Assembly (NCBI GenBank): GCA_003223395.1
Contig: QHUZ01000034.1
Location: 1 to 64,000 of the forward strand
Source: Gemmatimonadota bacterium
GTDB taxonomy: Bacteria > Gemmatimonadota > Gemmatimonadetes > Gemmatimonadales > GWC2-71-9
Length of the DNA: 64,000 nt
Reading direction: 5' to 3'
Shown here: positions 1 through 6,734 of the stretch, in pieces
How the letters are laid out: every line of letters starts with the position of its first letter
Position numbering within the stretch: the first letter of the stretch is position 1
Program-made: the position numbers and the translations under genes
Notes under the pieces: generated by a model
What the model saw: only the letters and a program-made list of their open reading frames with translations
Told to the model about the DNA's origin: nothing
Database searches by the model: none

Positions 1-1
1 G

Positions 2-445
2 CTGAGCTTCATCCTCTCGCGGCTCGTATTCCTGATCGTCGAGGTCGTCGCGCTGGTAGGCTTCGGGTGGTTGCTGTTCGGTGTGGCGGTGCGCGGATCA
101 TTCGTGACGCTGGCCGGGATCACGATCCTCGGCTCGTTCTCCTTCGCCGGACTGGGGCTCCTGGTGGCGAGTCGCGCCAAGACGATCGAGGGTGTCTCGG
201 GATTGATGAACCTGGTAATGCTGCCGATGTGGATCCTGTCGGGGACGTTCTTCTCCTACGCCCGTTTCCCCGATGCGATGATCCCGTTCGTGAAGGCGCT
301 GCCGCTCACCGCGCTCAATGACGCCTTGCGCGCGGTGATGATCGACGGCGCCGCGGTCACGAGCCTCGGCACGCCGCTGGCGATTGTGGGGGCCTGGGGC
401 GCCGTGAGCTTCGTGGTTGCGCTGAAAATCTTTCGCTGGCGCTAG
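2..445 (+). CDS. ABC-2 type transporter permease, C-terminal part (cut by window start)
   Basis: The reading frame is open from the first bases of the window, so the true start lies upstream. The visible part of about 147 residues is hydrophobic with several membrane segments. It contains the ABC-2 permease hallmark region around the phrase LMNLVMLPMWILSGTFFS, followed by a short loop and a last transmembrane helix. ABC-2 permeases pair with an ATPase to export drugs, lipids or polysaccharides; the ATPase is expected upstream, outside the window. The stop codon overlaps the stop of the convergent kinase gene by 4 bases. The substrate cannot be told. Confidence 0.8.
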   Translation: MSFILSRLVFLIVEVVALVGFGWLLFGVAVRGSFVTLAGITILGSFSFAGLGLLVASRAKTIEGVSGLMNLVMLPMWILSGTFFSYARFPDAMIPFVKALPLTALNDALRAVMIDGAAVTSLGTPLAIVGAWGAVSFVVALKIFRWR

Positions 446-2211
446 GATTCTGGTCGAAACAGCGCGGCCAGTCTTCGCAGGAACCCCCCGAACACTCCCT
501 TCACCGCGGCCTGAAACGCGCCGGCGGAATGAAACCGCTCGGCGGGGTCGCTGCGCAATGCGCGCCGCAGCACGTCTTCGAGCTCCCGCGGCACGTCCCG
601 CCGCTCAGCGGACAACGGGGGCAGGTCATCGGTGGTCTGTTTCGCGAGAATCTGCTCCGGCGTCTTCCCGCTGAAGGGCGGGCGTCCCAGCAATACGAAA
701 TAGGCGACCGCCCCCAGGGAATAGAGGTCGGCACGCTGGTCGACACGCTCGCCCAGGAGCTGCTCCGGTGCCGCGAACTGCGGCGCGCCGCTGCGGGAGG
801 TGGCACCACCGAAGCGGGCGCCGCCGCGCAGCGCGATCGCGAGTCCGAAGTCGGTGATCCGGAGCCGGCCGTCCGGCTCGATCAGCATGTTTTCCGGCTT
901 CAGGTCGCGGTGAATCAAGCCTACGCCGTGGGCGTGTTCGAGCGCGGACAGCGTTTCGTTGAGCAATCGCTCGGTCTGCTCCAAGGAGAAGGTCCCGTGG
1001 CGCTGCACCACCTGCGCGAGGTTCGATCCCGGGACGAATTCCATCGTGTACCAGGTCAGGCCGGCGCGGCCCATAATGTCGAGGACGCTGACGATGTTCG
1101 GATGCCGCAGCCGCGCCGCGAGCTGCGCCTCGCGGCGGAAGCGCTCTACCACGCCGGGATCCGCGGTAAGCGCCGGATGCAAGACCTTGATCGCCACGTC
1201 CCGCTCCAGCGCGAGGTCGCGGGCGCGGTAGACGCGGCCAAAGCCTCCGGCACCGATCTCCTCCAGCAACTCATAGTCGTCACCCAATGCGCGCCGCAGT
1301 CGGCGCTCGAACCCCGACTCCGTCACGGTCGGCGCCGCAGCGAGCACCTGGAACGTGCCCGCGTCACTCACGAAGTCCTCGAGCATTTCCGTCGCCGTGT
1401 AATAGCGGTCTTTCGGGATGCGAGACAGCGCGCGGATGATCACGCGCTCGACGGCCGCCGGAATCGCCTGGCGCAGCTGGCGCGGGGGGACGATGCGCGC
1501 GGGATCCGGGTCTGGCGGATTCCCGGTGAGCGCGGCGTAGATGTTGGTGGTGATGCTGTACACGTCGCTGGCCGGCTCGCCCGCTTCGCCGGCGCGGACT
1601 TCCGGCGCCATGTACGCGGCGCTGGGGTCGTCGGGCTGCATCGGCGGGAGGTAGGGCAGGCACCAGTTCGAGTAGCGTAGATCGGTGATGACGCCCTGGC
1701 CGCCGGTGTTGATCATCAGCGTCGAGGGCACGATACGACGCATGATGATCCCGCGCGCATGCGCGTGCTCGAGCGCGGCGAGGAGATCGCGGATGAGCGA
1801 CATGCATTGCGGAATCGGCCGAGGCCCGCGTCGCAGGGCGTCCGCGAGGCTCTCGCCCTCGATCCAGTTCGCGGTGCGATACGCGAACGACGCGATCTCG
1901 CCGGCAGCATAAACGTGCCGGATGGCCGGATGGTCGAGCTGCGCGAGCGTTTCGGTCTCGCGCATGAACCAGGCGCGTCCCGGCGCCTCCGCCGCGAGAT
2001 GCACCCGGATCGACACGGGCCGCTTCAGCACGCGATCCCAGGCGTGATACAGCGCGCGGTCCGACGACAGCGCCACCAGGCTGTCGAGCCGGAAGTCCGG
2101 TTCGAGCGCGCGCAGGGCGTCGTCGAGCAACCCTGCCGGCGGTGTCTGCGCGGCGGCGCCGGTGACGGTCGTCACATTCGCAGGTGTCGAACGACGGTCG
2201 GGCGTGGTCAC
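442..2211 (-). CDS. Tandem pseudokinase / Ser-Thr protein kinase
   Basis: This 589-residue protein carries two Hanks-type kinase folds. The second (about residues 313-575) is complete: Gly loop GAGGFG at 320-325, catalytic Lys342 in VAIK, HRDLKPEN at 434-441, DFG at 454-456 and an APE motif. The first (about 42-285) keeps the fold, including an APE-like motif near 202, but has lost the catalytic residues. The VAIK lysine is Arg69 (SIRV), HRD is replaced by MRR (157-159) and DFG by DLR (177-179). No clear membrane segment or PASTA domain is visible, so it is probably cytoplasmic. The start is GTG with no strong ribosome-binding site. The N-domain is likely a regulatory pseudokinase; substrates are unknown. 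Confidence 0.9.
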   Translation of the reverse strand: MTTPDRRSTPANVTTVTGAAAQTPPAGLLDDALRALEPDFRLDSLVALSSDRALYHAWDRVLKRPVSIRVHLAAEAPGRAWFMRETETLAQLDHPAIRHVYAAGEIASFAYRTANWIEGESLADALRRGPRPIPQCMSLIRDLLAALEHAHARGIIMRRIVPSTLMINTGGQGVITDLRYSNWCLPYLPPMQPDDPSAAYMAPEVRAGEAGEPASDVYSITTNIYAALTGNPPDPDPARIVPPRQLRQAIPAAVERVIIRALSRIPKDRYYTATEMLEDFVSDAGTFQVLAAAPTVTESGFERRLRRALGDDYELLEEIGAGGFGRVYRARDLALERDVAIKVLHPALTADPGVVERFRREAQLAARLRHPNIVSVLDIMGRAGLTWYTMEFVPGSNLAQVVQRHGTFSLEQTERLLNETLSALEHAHGVGLIHRDLKPENMLIEPDGRLRITDFGLAIALRGGARFGGATSRSGAPQFAAPEQLLGERVDQRADLYSLGAVAYFVLLGRPPFSGKTPEQILAKQTTDDLPPLSAERRDVPRELEDVLRRALRSDPAERFHSAGAFQAAVKGVFGGFLRRLAALFRPES

Positions 2212-2276
2212 GGGCGAGTAATGTAGTCGGTGGTTTCGGCTGGCACGAATGACCCAGAGCGAGCAGATTCAACGGG

Positions 2277-2516
2277 ATGGACAGCGAGCACCGCCCGATC
2301 CGGCATCAGGTCGAGCGCCGCGTGCGGCCGGAGCGGCGCTCGGGACTCGATCGCCGCATCACCGAGCGCCGGCAAAAGAAGACCGCGGTCCTGGTGGAAC
2401 GGCGCGGCCTGACGGACCGCCGCGGTCGCGTGGAGCGCCGCACATTCGGGCCGCGGCGCAAGCTGCGGGACCGGCGTGGCTCCGGCCTCACGATGGACGA
2501 CCTCACTCCATCCTGA
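2277..2516 (+). CDS. Small arginine-rich repeat protein (hypothetical)
   Basis: This 79-residue, strongly basic protein is built from repeated ERR/DRR units, for example PERRSGLDRRITERR and DRRGRVERR. No signal peptide or membrane segment is present. It lies in the divergent gap after the kinase gene and its end overlaps the convergent YdjM-like gene by 14 bases. Similar ERR/DRR tracts occur at the N-termini of some PilZ and response-regulator proteins, but no such domain follows here. Upstream GA-rich sequence is only a weak ribosome-binding site. It may be a real nucleic-acid-binding peptide or a by-product of GC-rich sequence, so confidence is moderate. Confidence 0.45.
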   Translation: MDSEHRPIRHQVERRVRPERRSGLDRRITERRQKKTAVLVERRGLTDRRGRVERRTFGPRRKLRDRRGSGLTMDDLTPS

Positions 2517-3561
2517 CTTTCACGACCGCCCAGCCGTCGTGGCTGCCGCGCGCGTAGCGCGCATCCCACAAATAGATCGCCTTGCCGCTCGTATCGACCT
2601 CGGCCGCTAAAAACCGGGCGAATTGAGCCATCGCGCGCCCCTCATGCGTCTGCGTGATCGCGCGCTGCACGCCGGGGGCCCGCAGGTGCCGCGGCTGCTG
2701 CCAGTCGTCGCCCACGATCGTGTCGGTGCTCGCGTACATCGCCTCCCAGGTAAACGGCCGGCCCACATTGGTGAGCGCCGCCCACGACACCCCGCTGCCG
2801 AAGCGTCGCTGCGCCACTTCGTGAATCGCTCGCTTCCGGCCTGCCGCGACAGCCGCTTGCGCGCCGCTGTAGACGACGAGTAGCAGCAGCGCGAGCGTCG
2901 CGGCGCGCTGCCGGCCCACGGGACCAAACCAGTAGCGGATCCATCCGACCGCCGCGGCGACGCACACGATTGCGTACACACCAAGGACCCACGTCGCGAC
3001 GAGATCGTGGGCGCGGACCACAAAGAAGGTGATGGTGCCGCCCACCACGAGCGACGCGGTGAGCGGTGTCCAGTGGCGTTCCGCGCCCCACGCGAGCGCG
3101 ACGAGCGGCACGAGCCAGAAGAACGGATCGACAATGGCGACCCAATCCAGGTAGTACCACGTGCCATTCCATGGCAGAAACGGTCGCCAGCCGTAGGAGC
3201 CCTGCCAGTCCATGTAGAGATGGCTCAGCACGGCTGCCGCGATACCTGCCGCAAGCCATCCCCACGCCGGCACGGCAACCGCGCGACCGCGTCGACCGAG
3301 GTACCAGCGTGCTATGCGCCAGCCGGCTCCGATGAAGAGCGTGAGGCCGACGATTTCCACGAGAGCGCCGACGAGTGAGTGCGTGATGCCGCGATGGAGC
3401 ACGAGGTAATCGGCACGGGTGCCCGGTAGTCCCATGAGGAGCTCGCTCAAATCGGGCGTGTTCGCCGCCACGATGCCAAGCAACGCGGCGCGCGGCACGT
3501 GACGATCGGCGACGGAGCGCATCAGCGCGGCCCCGACGAGCGCGTGGGCGAGGTTGTCCAT
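2503..3561 (-). CDS. YdjM-like membrane-bound metal-dependent hydrolase
   Basis: I start this protein (352 residues) at MDNLAHALVGAAL. The upstream in-frame Met ten codons earlier would add an unrelated tail. It opens with the family's conserved NLAHALVG segment, continues with PDLSELL and HRGITHS, and has several transmembrane helices. Another half-membrane segment cluster lies near residues 180-235. The YdjM family (PF04307, described as LexA-regulated, membrane-bound metal-dependent hydrolases) has the same His/Asp pattern, and its substrate is unknown. The C-terminal 90 residues look soluble and include a conserved-looking YLWDARY segment. The gene is monocistronic. Confidence 0.8.
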   Translation of the reverse strand: MDNLAHALVGAALMRSVADRHVPRAALLGIVAANTPDLSELLMGLPGTRADYLVLHRGITHSLVGALVEIVGLTLFIGAGWRIARWYLGRRGRAVAVPAWGWLAAGIAAAVLSHLYMDWQGSYGWRPFLPWNGTWYYLDWVAIVDPFFWLVPLVALAWGAERHWTPLTASLVVGGTITFFVVRAHDLVATWVLGVYAIVCVAAAVGWIRYWFGPVGRQRAATLALLLLVVYSGAQAAVAAGRKRAIHEVAQRRFGSGVSWAALTNVGRPFTWEAMYASTDTIVGDDWQQPRHLRAPGVQRAITQTHEGRAMAQFARFLAAEVDTSGKAIYLWDARYARGSHDGWAVVKVRME

Positions 3562-3648
3562 GCTACACGATGCGGGAAGACCTCGCGACACGTCCAGCGC
3601 GACCGTAGGGGGAAGGGATTTCAGTACATCGGGCGGGGCTGCGGCAGG

Positions 3649-3676
3649 GACCGGGCTTCGCGCTGTCCGCCCGGTC
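3649..3676. repeat. Inverted repeat, possible terminator hairpin
   Basis: GACCGGGC and GCCCGGTC form a perfect 8-bp stem around a 12-base loop, 9 bases beyond the stop of the small secreted-protein gene on the minus strand. There is no T-tract on either side, so it is either a weak terminator or an mRNA-end stabiliser. Confidence 0.35.
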
Positions 3677-3684
3677 AGGTGTTC

Positions 3685-3957
3685 TCAGTTACGTGAGAAA
3701 TCGACCGTTACCACGATTGCGCTCGGCTTTGACGTCGGACGCTCCGTGGAAATCTGCGCCACCGTCGCGACAGCGTGCTCACTCTGAATTCTGGAATTCG
3801 TAACCGCCTGCCGGACAGCGCTCAGGGCCTGGAAGCCCTGGCGCGTATCCACGACCGTTGCGGTGGCTTGCAGTGTGCCACGGGCTTGGGCTTCTGCATT
3901 CCGCCCCACGAGCGTCAGCGCTGCGACCACGAAAACCGCTACGAGCCCGAACCGCAT
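3685..3957 (-). CDS. Small secreted protein, unknown function
   Basis: The 90-residue protein has a clear Sec signal peptide (residues 1-24, ending NAEAQA). Its mature part of about 66 residues starts GTLQATATVVDT and ends in a short beta-like strand VVTVDFSRN. The start is supported by AGGGGAG about seven bases upstream. It is transcribed divergently from the DUF4402 operon. The beginning of its mature region resembles that of the first DUF4402 protein (ITATASVQTP), but it is far too short for a full domain. It may be an accessory of the fibre system or unrelated. I do not recognise the family. Confidence 0.6.
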   Translation of the reverse strand: MRFGLVAVFVVAALTLVGRNAEAQARGTLQATATVVDTRQGFQALSAVRQAVTNSRIQSEHAVATVAQISTERPTSKPSAIVVTVDFSRN

Positions 3958-4097
3958 TGCCTGCTCCCCTGAGTGAGTGCCGTTGGATTTCGGCTTCCCA
4001 CTAGGGCAGGCGCCGTGCCCAGCAATTGTAACGACGTAACGATCTATTTCACTGCTGCTTGCGCGATTACGCGCGTCCTGCTGCCGTTTCCAAAACC

Positions 4098-4112
4098 GTC
4101 AAGAATTCTGAC
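4098..4112. promoter_or_regulatory. Candidate activator dyad GTCA-N7-TGAC
   Basis: GTCA and TGAC flank AAGAATTC-like sequence. The dyad centre lies about 136 bases upstream of the predicted transcription start of the sigma-54 promoter, which is where enhancer-binding proteins commonly bind. This is a short dyad and only suggestive. Confidence 0.25.
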
Positions 4113-4173
4113 ACCCCAGTTCAGTTGCATTAGCTAACTCGAAGTCCTATTTTGGCTTCCGTTGTTCCAGCCT

Positions 4174-4195
4174 CTGTCGTCAAAAAATTAGACAG
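4174..4195. promoter_or_regulatory. Candidate activator dyad CTGTC-N12-GACAG
   Basis: A perfect 5-bp inverted repeat flanks an AT-rich centre, centred about 56 bases before the predicted transcription start. It could be an enhancer site for a sigma-54 activator, although it is closer to the promoter than is usual. Confidence 0.3.
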
Positions 4196-4214
4196 CGCAC
4201 AAGAATCTGGCGGT

Positions 4215-4230
4215 TGGCATAAGCCTTGCC
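4215..4230 (+). promoter_or_regulatory. Sigma-54 (RpoN) -24/-12 promoter
   Basis: TGGCAT, five bases, then TTGCC matches the RpoN consensus TGGCAC-N5-TTGC with exact spacing. The invariant GG (4216-4217) and GC (4228-4229) are 12 bases apart. Transcription would start near 4241, giving a leader of about 70 bases before the first DUF4402 gene. It drives a plus-strand operon of five genes. Confidence 0.7.
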
Positions 4231-4312
4231 TTGACGGCCATTCCGAAGGCAGGAGGTGCCGAATGGCACTCCTACTGACTAAAAGCTCGACACCAAACAC
4301 AGGAGTTACGCA

Positions 4313-4807
4313 ATGCGTATCACGAAGCTCTCCCTGGTGGTTGCCGCCCTCGTCCTCACGGGTACGGCCCTCCAGGCCCAGTCGAACAATGCCAGCATCA
4401 CGGCGACGGCGAGCGTGCAGACGCCGATCAACGTGCTTGGCGCGCAGCAGTTGAACTTCGGGAACGTCTTCCCGGGCGTGAACAAGACGGTCAACGCGAC
4501 CGACCTCACGAACGGTGGCCGTTTTGACGTCACCGGCCAGGCGAGCACGCCGGTTACCCTGTCGTTCACCCTTCCCGCGACGCTCTCGTCCGGCGGTAAC
4601 ACCATGCCGATCGTGAGCTATACGGGTGTCCATGCGCTGCTCGCCACGCAGGTTGGTGGTGTGGCGTTCTCGCCCGCAGCGGGCGCGACGCCGACCCTCA
4701 GCGGTACCGGCGCGCTGTTCGTGTGGGTTGGTGCGCAGGTGCAGCCGGCGACGAACCAGGTGGCTGGCGTGTATACTGGTTCCGTCGTCATGACGGTGGT
4801 CTACTAA
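4313..4807 (+). CDS. DUF4402 fibre subunit, first and probably major
   Basis: This 164-residue protein has a Sec signal peptide (to about residue 22, ALQAQS) and a mature DUF4402 domain. Typical elements are LNFGNVFPGVNKTV, GGRFDVTGQ and the closing block QPATNQVAGVYTGSVVMTVVY, split here as QPATNQVAGVYTG then SVVMTVVY. DUF4402 proteins are small secreted beta-sandwiches found beside chaperone/usher-like genes and are thought to be surface-structure subunits. AGGAG eight bases upstream sets the start. It is the first gene after the sigma-54 promoter and is followed by a strong intercistronic stem-loop, which fits a highly expressed major subunit. Confidence 0.85.
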   Translation: MRITKLSLVVAALVLTGTALQAQSNNASITATASVQTPINVLGAQQLNFGNVFPGVNKTVNATDLTNGGRFDVTGQASTPVTLSFTLPATLSSGGNTMPIVSYTGVHALLATQVGGVAFSPAAGATPTLSGTGALFVWVGAQVQPATNQVAGVYTGSVVMTVVY

Positions 4808-4837
4808 GCGACTGGCGTTTGGCGTCGAGCTGATGGC

Positions 4838-4872
4838 GCGCCGGCAGGGGATGCAAATTCCTCTGCCGGCGC
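4838..4872 (+). other. Intercistronic 14-bp stem-loop after first subunit gene
   Basis: GCGCCGGCAG pairs perfectly with CTGCCGGCGC, and the inner GGGA/TCCT adds four more pairs around the loop TGCAAAT. No T-tract follows, so it is not a standard intrinsic terminator. In classical fimbrial operons, similar hairpins stabilise the upstream major-subunit transcript. I infer the same role here. Confidence 0.75.
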
Positions 4873-4897
4873 TGTCGCAAGGAGATGCCTCAAACCT

Positions 4898-5362
4898 ATG
4901 AGACGCGAATCGTGGATCGTGATGGGGACGATGCTGCTCGGCGTGCCGCTCGTGGCACAGGGCAAGCCCGTCACCGTCACAGGCATTCGTAGCGTGACGT
5001 TCGGTGCGGTACTGCCGGGTGTGCCGCGCGTGGTGCTTCGCACCGATCCCGCCAACAGCGGCCAGTTCGACATCAAAGGACCCAAGGGTAACGTGCTGTT
5101 GTCGTTCGTCCTGCCGCTCACCATGACCGGACCAGCGGGAGCACAGATGCCTCTGACGTTTGGAGCCAGCGACGCAGGCTACTCCCAGACGCAGTCGATC
5201 GGGAGCCAGGTGGGATTCGATCCGAAGCAGCCGTTCACGGCGGCGATGCCGAACAATGGCCGCGCCTCGGTGTTCGTCGGCGGCACGGCCAATCCGGCCA
5301 CGAACCAGCGCGCCGGCGCCTACACTGCCACGATCATCCTGAACGTGACGGTGCTGCCATGA
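4898..5362 (+). CDS. DUF4402 fibre subunit, second
   Basis: The protein has 154 residues with a signal peptide (to about LVAQG, residue 22). The mature domain shows VTFGAVLPGVPRVV, SGQFDIKGPKGN, VLLSFVLP and the conserved end NPATNQRAGAYTATIILNVTV, here seen as NPATNQRAGAYT plus a terminal strand. It diverges clearly from the first subunit, so it is probably a minor, tip or adaptor subunit. A ribosome-binding site AAGGAG lies about 14 bases upstream. It overlaps the chaperone gene by 4 bases (ATGA), so the two are translationally coupled. Confidence 0.8.
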   Translation: MRRESWIVMGTMLLGVPLVAQGKPVTVTGIRSVTFGAVLPGVPRVVLRTDPANSGQFDIKGPKGNVLLSFVLPLTMTGPAGAQMPLTFGASDAGYSQTQSIGSQVGFDPKQPFTAAMPNNGRASVFVGGTANPATNQRAGAYTATIILNVTVLP

Positions 5363-6222
5363 TGCGGGCGCTCGGTCTCGCCGGCTTGCTGGCGCTCGCC
5401 GGCGCGTCGCTCACCGCCCAGGGCGTGATGGTCGCCCCGCACGCGGTGTTCATCGACCACAGCCGCGGCAGCGGATCGGTGCTCCTCTACAATCCGGGCA
5501 CCGAGCCGGTCGAAGTCTCGATCTCGACCATCTTCGGCTATCCGACTACGGACTCGAGCGGCAACATCAAGCTCAACACCATCGAGAATCCCGACTCGAC
5601 CGTGCCGTCTGCACTCGCATGGATCCAGGCCTTTCCGCGGCGGTTGACGGTGGCGCCGAAAGAGCGTCAGACCGTGCGCCTGCTCGCCCGGCCGCCCATC
5701 GGACTCGCCGACGGCGAATACTGGCTCCGGCTGGTGATTGCCGCTCAGGCCGGCACCGTGCCGATCACCGGTGTATCGGACACGACGGCGATCCAGGTCG
5801 GCCTCAAGCTCGAGGTTCGGACGATCATCGGTGTGAATTACCGCAAGGGCGCCGTTATGACGGGCGTGGCGCTGTCGAATCTGCGCGCCCAGGTCGTCGG
5901 CGACTCGGTCATCACGCGCGCGAGGCTCGAGCGCCGCGGTAACGCCGCTTTCATCGGGATGATTCGCGAGACGATCGTCGACTCGACCGGTGCGGTGCGT
6001 GCGCAACGCATCGGGGATTCACTCATCACGGCGTACCAGTCGCCGATCGGCGTCTACTTCACGATGGAGCCGCGGCTCGCGAGCGCGATCCCGGCGCCGG
6101 GACTGCCACGCGGCCGCTATTGGCTGCGCTACGAAGTCGTCGCTGAGCGCGAGGATCTCGATCCCAAAGTCGTGCTGAAGGCGCCGGCGGTGCGCGATTC
6201 CGTCCAGCTCGTGGTTCCGTGA
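5359..6222 (+). CDS. PapD-like periplasmic chaperone
   Basis: This 287-residue protein has a signal peptide (to about residue 21) and an N-terminal Ig-like domain of the fimbrial chaperone type. Visible elements are VAPHAVFIDHSRGSGSVLL, the strand LYNPGTEPVEVSIS, and FPRRLTVAPKERQTVRLLAR, which matches the G1-strand/hinge region of PapD relatives. A second beta domain follows, ending with RGRYWLRYEVVAERED. Such chaperones donate a strand to fibre subunits in the periplasm and deliver them to the usher. It sits between subunit genes 2 and 3, overlapping both by 4 bases. It is longer than PapD (about 220 mature residues). Confidence 0.75.
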   Translation: MMRALGLAGLLALAGASLTAQGVMVAPHAVFIDHSRGSGSVLLYNPGTEPVEVSISTIFGYPTTDSSGNIKLNTIENPDSTVPSALAWIQAFPRRLTVAPKERQTVRLLARPPIGLADGEYWLRLVIAAQAGTVPITGVSDTTAIQVGLKLEVRTIIGVNYRKGAVMTGVALSNLRAQVVGDSVITRARLERRGNAAFIGMIRETIVDSTGAVRAQRIGDSLITAYQSPIGVYFTMEPRLASAIPAPGLPRGRYWLRYEVVAEREDLDPKVVLKAPAVRDSVQLVVP

Positions 6223-6731
6223 GAAAGATCCTGCTGCTCGTCGTGTGGCTTGGTCTGCCCGGACGTCTCACGGCGCAGTCTGGGGCGACCGTCTCGGCCG
6301 ACGCCGTCGTCGTGACGGTCGGCATGACGATCGCGACGCTGCAGGACTTGAACTTCGGCACGGTCATCAAGGGCGTTCCGACGACCGTGCTGCCGACTGC
6401 CGCGAACGCGGGTCAGTGGCAGGTGAGCGGTAGTGCCAACGCCTTCGTGATCATCAACTTCACGCTGCCGACACAGCTGACCAATATCCAGGCGTTGCCG
6501 GGCTCCACGATGCCCATTTCGTTCAGCGCGGTGTCGGCAATCTGGCGTCGCTCGACGAACAATCCTGTAGGTGGCAACGTGTTCAATCCCGCGGTGGGGG
6601 CCGTTGGTCGCCTGGGTCCGCCTCCGAATTTCAACATGTACGTCTGGGTGGGCGGCACCGTGAACCCCCCGCTGACGGCGAAGCCTGGGATTTATCAAGG
6701 GAACGTCATCGTTTCCCTGATCTACCAGTAG
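6219..6731 (+). CDS. DUF4402 fibre subunit, third
   Basis: This 170-residue protein starts at GTG inside the chaperone stop (GTGA). It has a signal peptide (to about RLTAQS, residue 20) and a DUF4402 domain with LQDLNFGTVIKGVPTTV, AGQWQVSGSANAF, VIINFTLP and a terminal GIYQGNVIVSLIYQ. A longer insert, RRSTNNPVGGNVFNPAVG, precedes the final strands. It is probably another minor subunit, and its gene directly precedes the usher-like gene with a three-base gap. Confidence 0.8.
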   Translation: MRKILLLVVWLGLPGRLTAQSGATVSADAVVVTVGMTIATLQDLNFGTVIKGVPTTVLPTAANAGQWQVSGSANAFVIINFTLPTQLTNIQALPGSTMPISFSAVSAIWRRSTNNPVGGNVFNPAVGAVGRLGPPPNFNMYVWVGGTVNPPLTAKPGIYQGNVIVSLIYQ

Positions 6732-6734
6732 GCC

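Larger units (their letters stand above)
3958..4312. other. 355-base divergent intergenic region
   Basis: This is the longest gap in the window. It is visibly richer in A+T than the surrounding coding DNA. It holds a sigma-54 type promoter, two dyad sequences upstream of that promoter and a leader of about 70 bases with a small hairpin (AGGAGGTGCC / GGCACTCCT around 4251-4274) before the ribosome-binding site of the first DUF4402 gene. I see no further open reading frame with a credible start. Confidence 0.6.

Noticed and set aside
2306-2569. 87-residue minus-strand frame opposite the Arg-rich peptide
   Set aside because: It is a shadow rich in Arg and Ser created by the same repeats and overlaps the YdjM-like gene end. 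No ribosome-binding site or domain is seen.
4263-4454. Short open frame starting at ATG 4263 in the DUF4402 leader
   Set aside because: It overlaps the signal-peptide coding region in another frame and has no family resemblance. The ATG lies inside a small hairpin. The real gene has a good ribosome-binding site at 4313.
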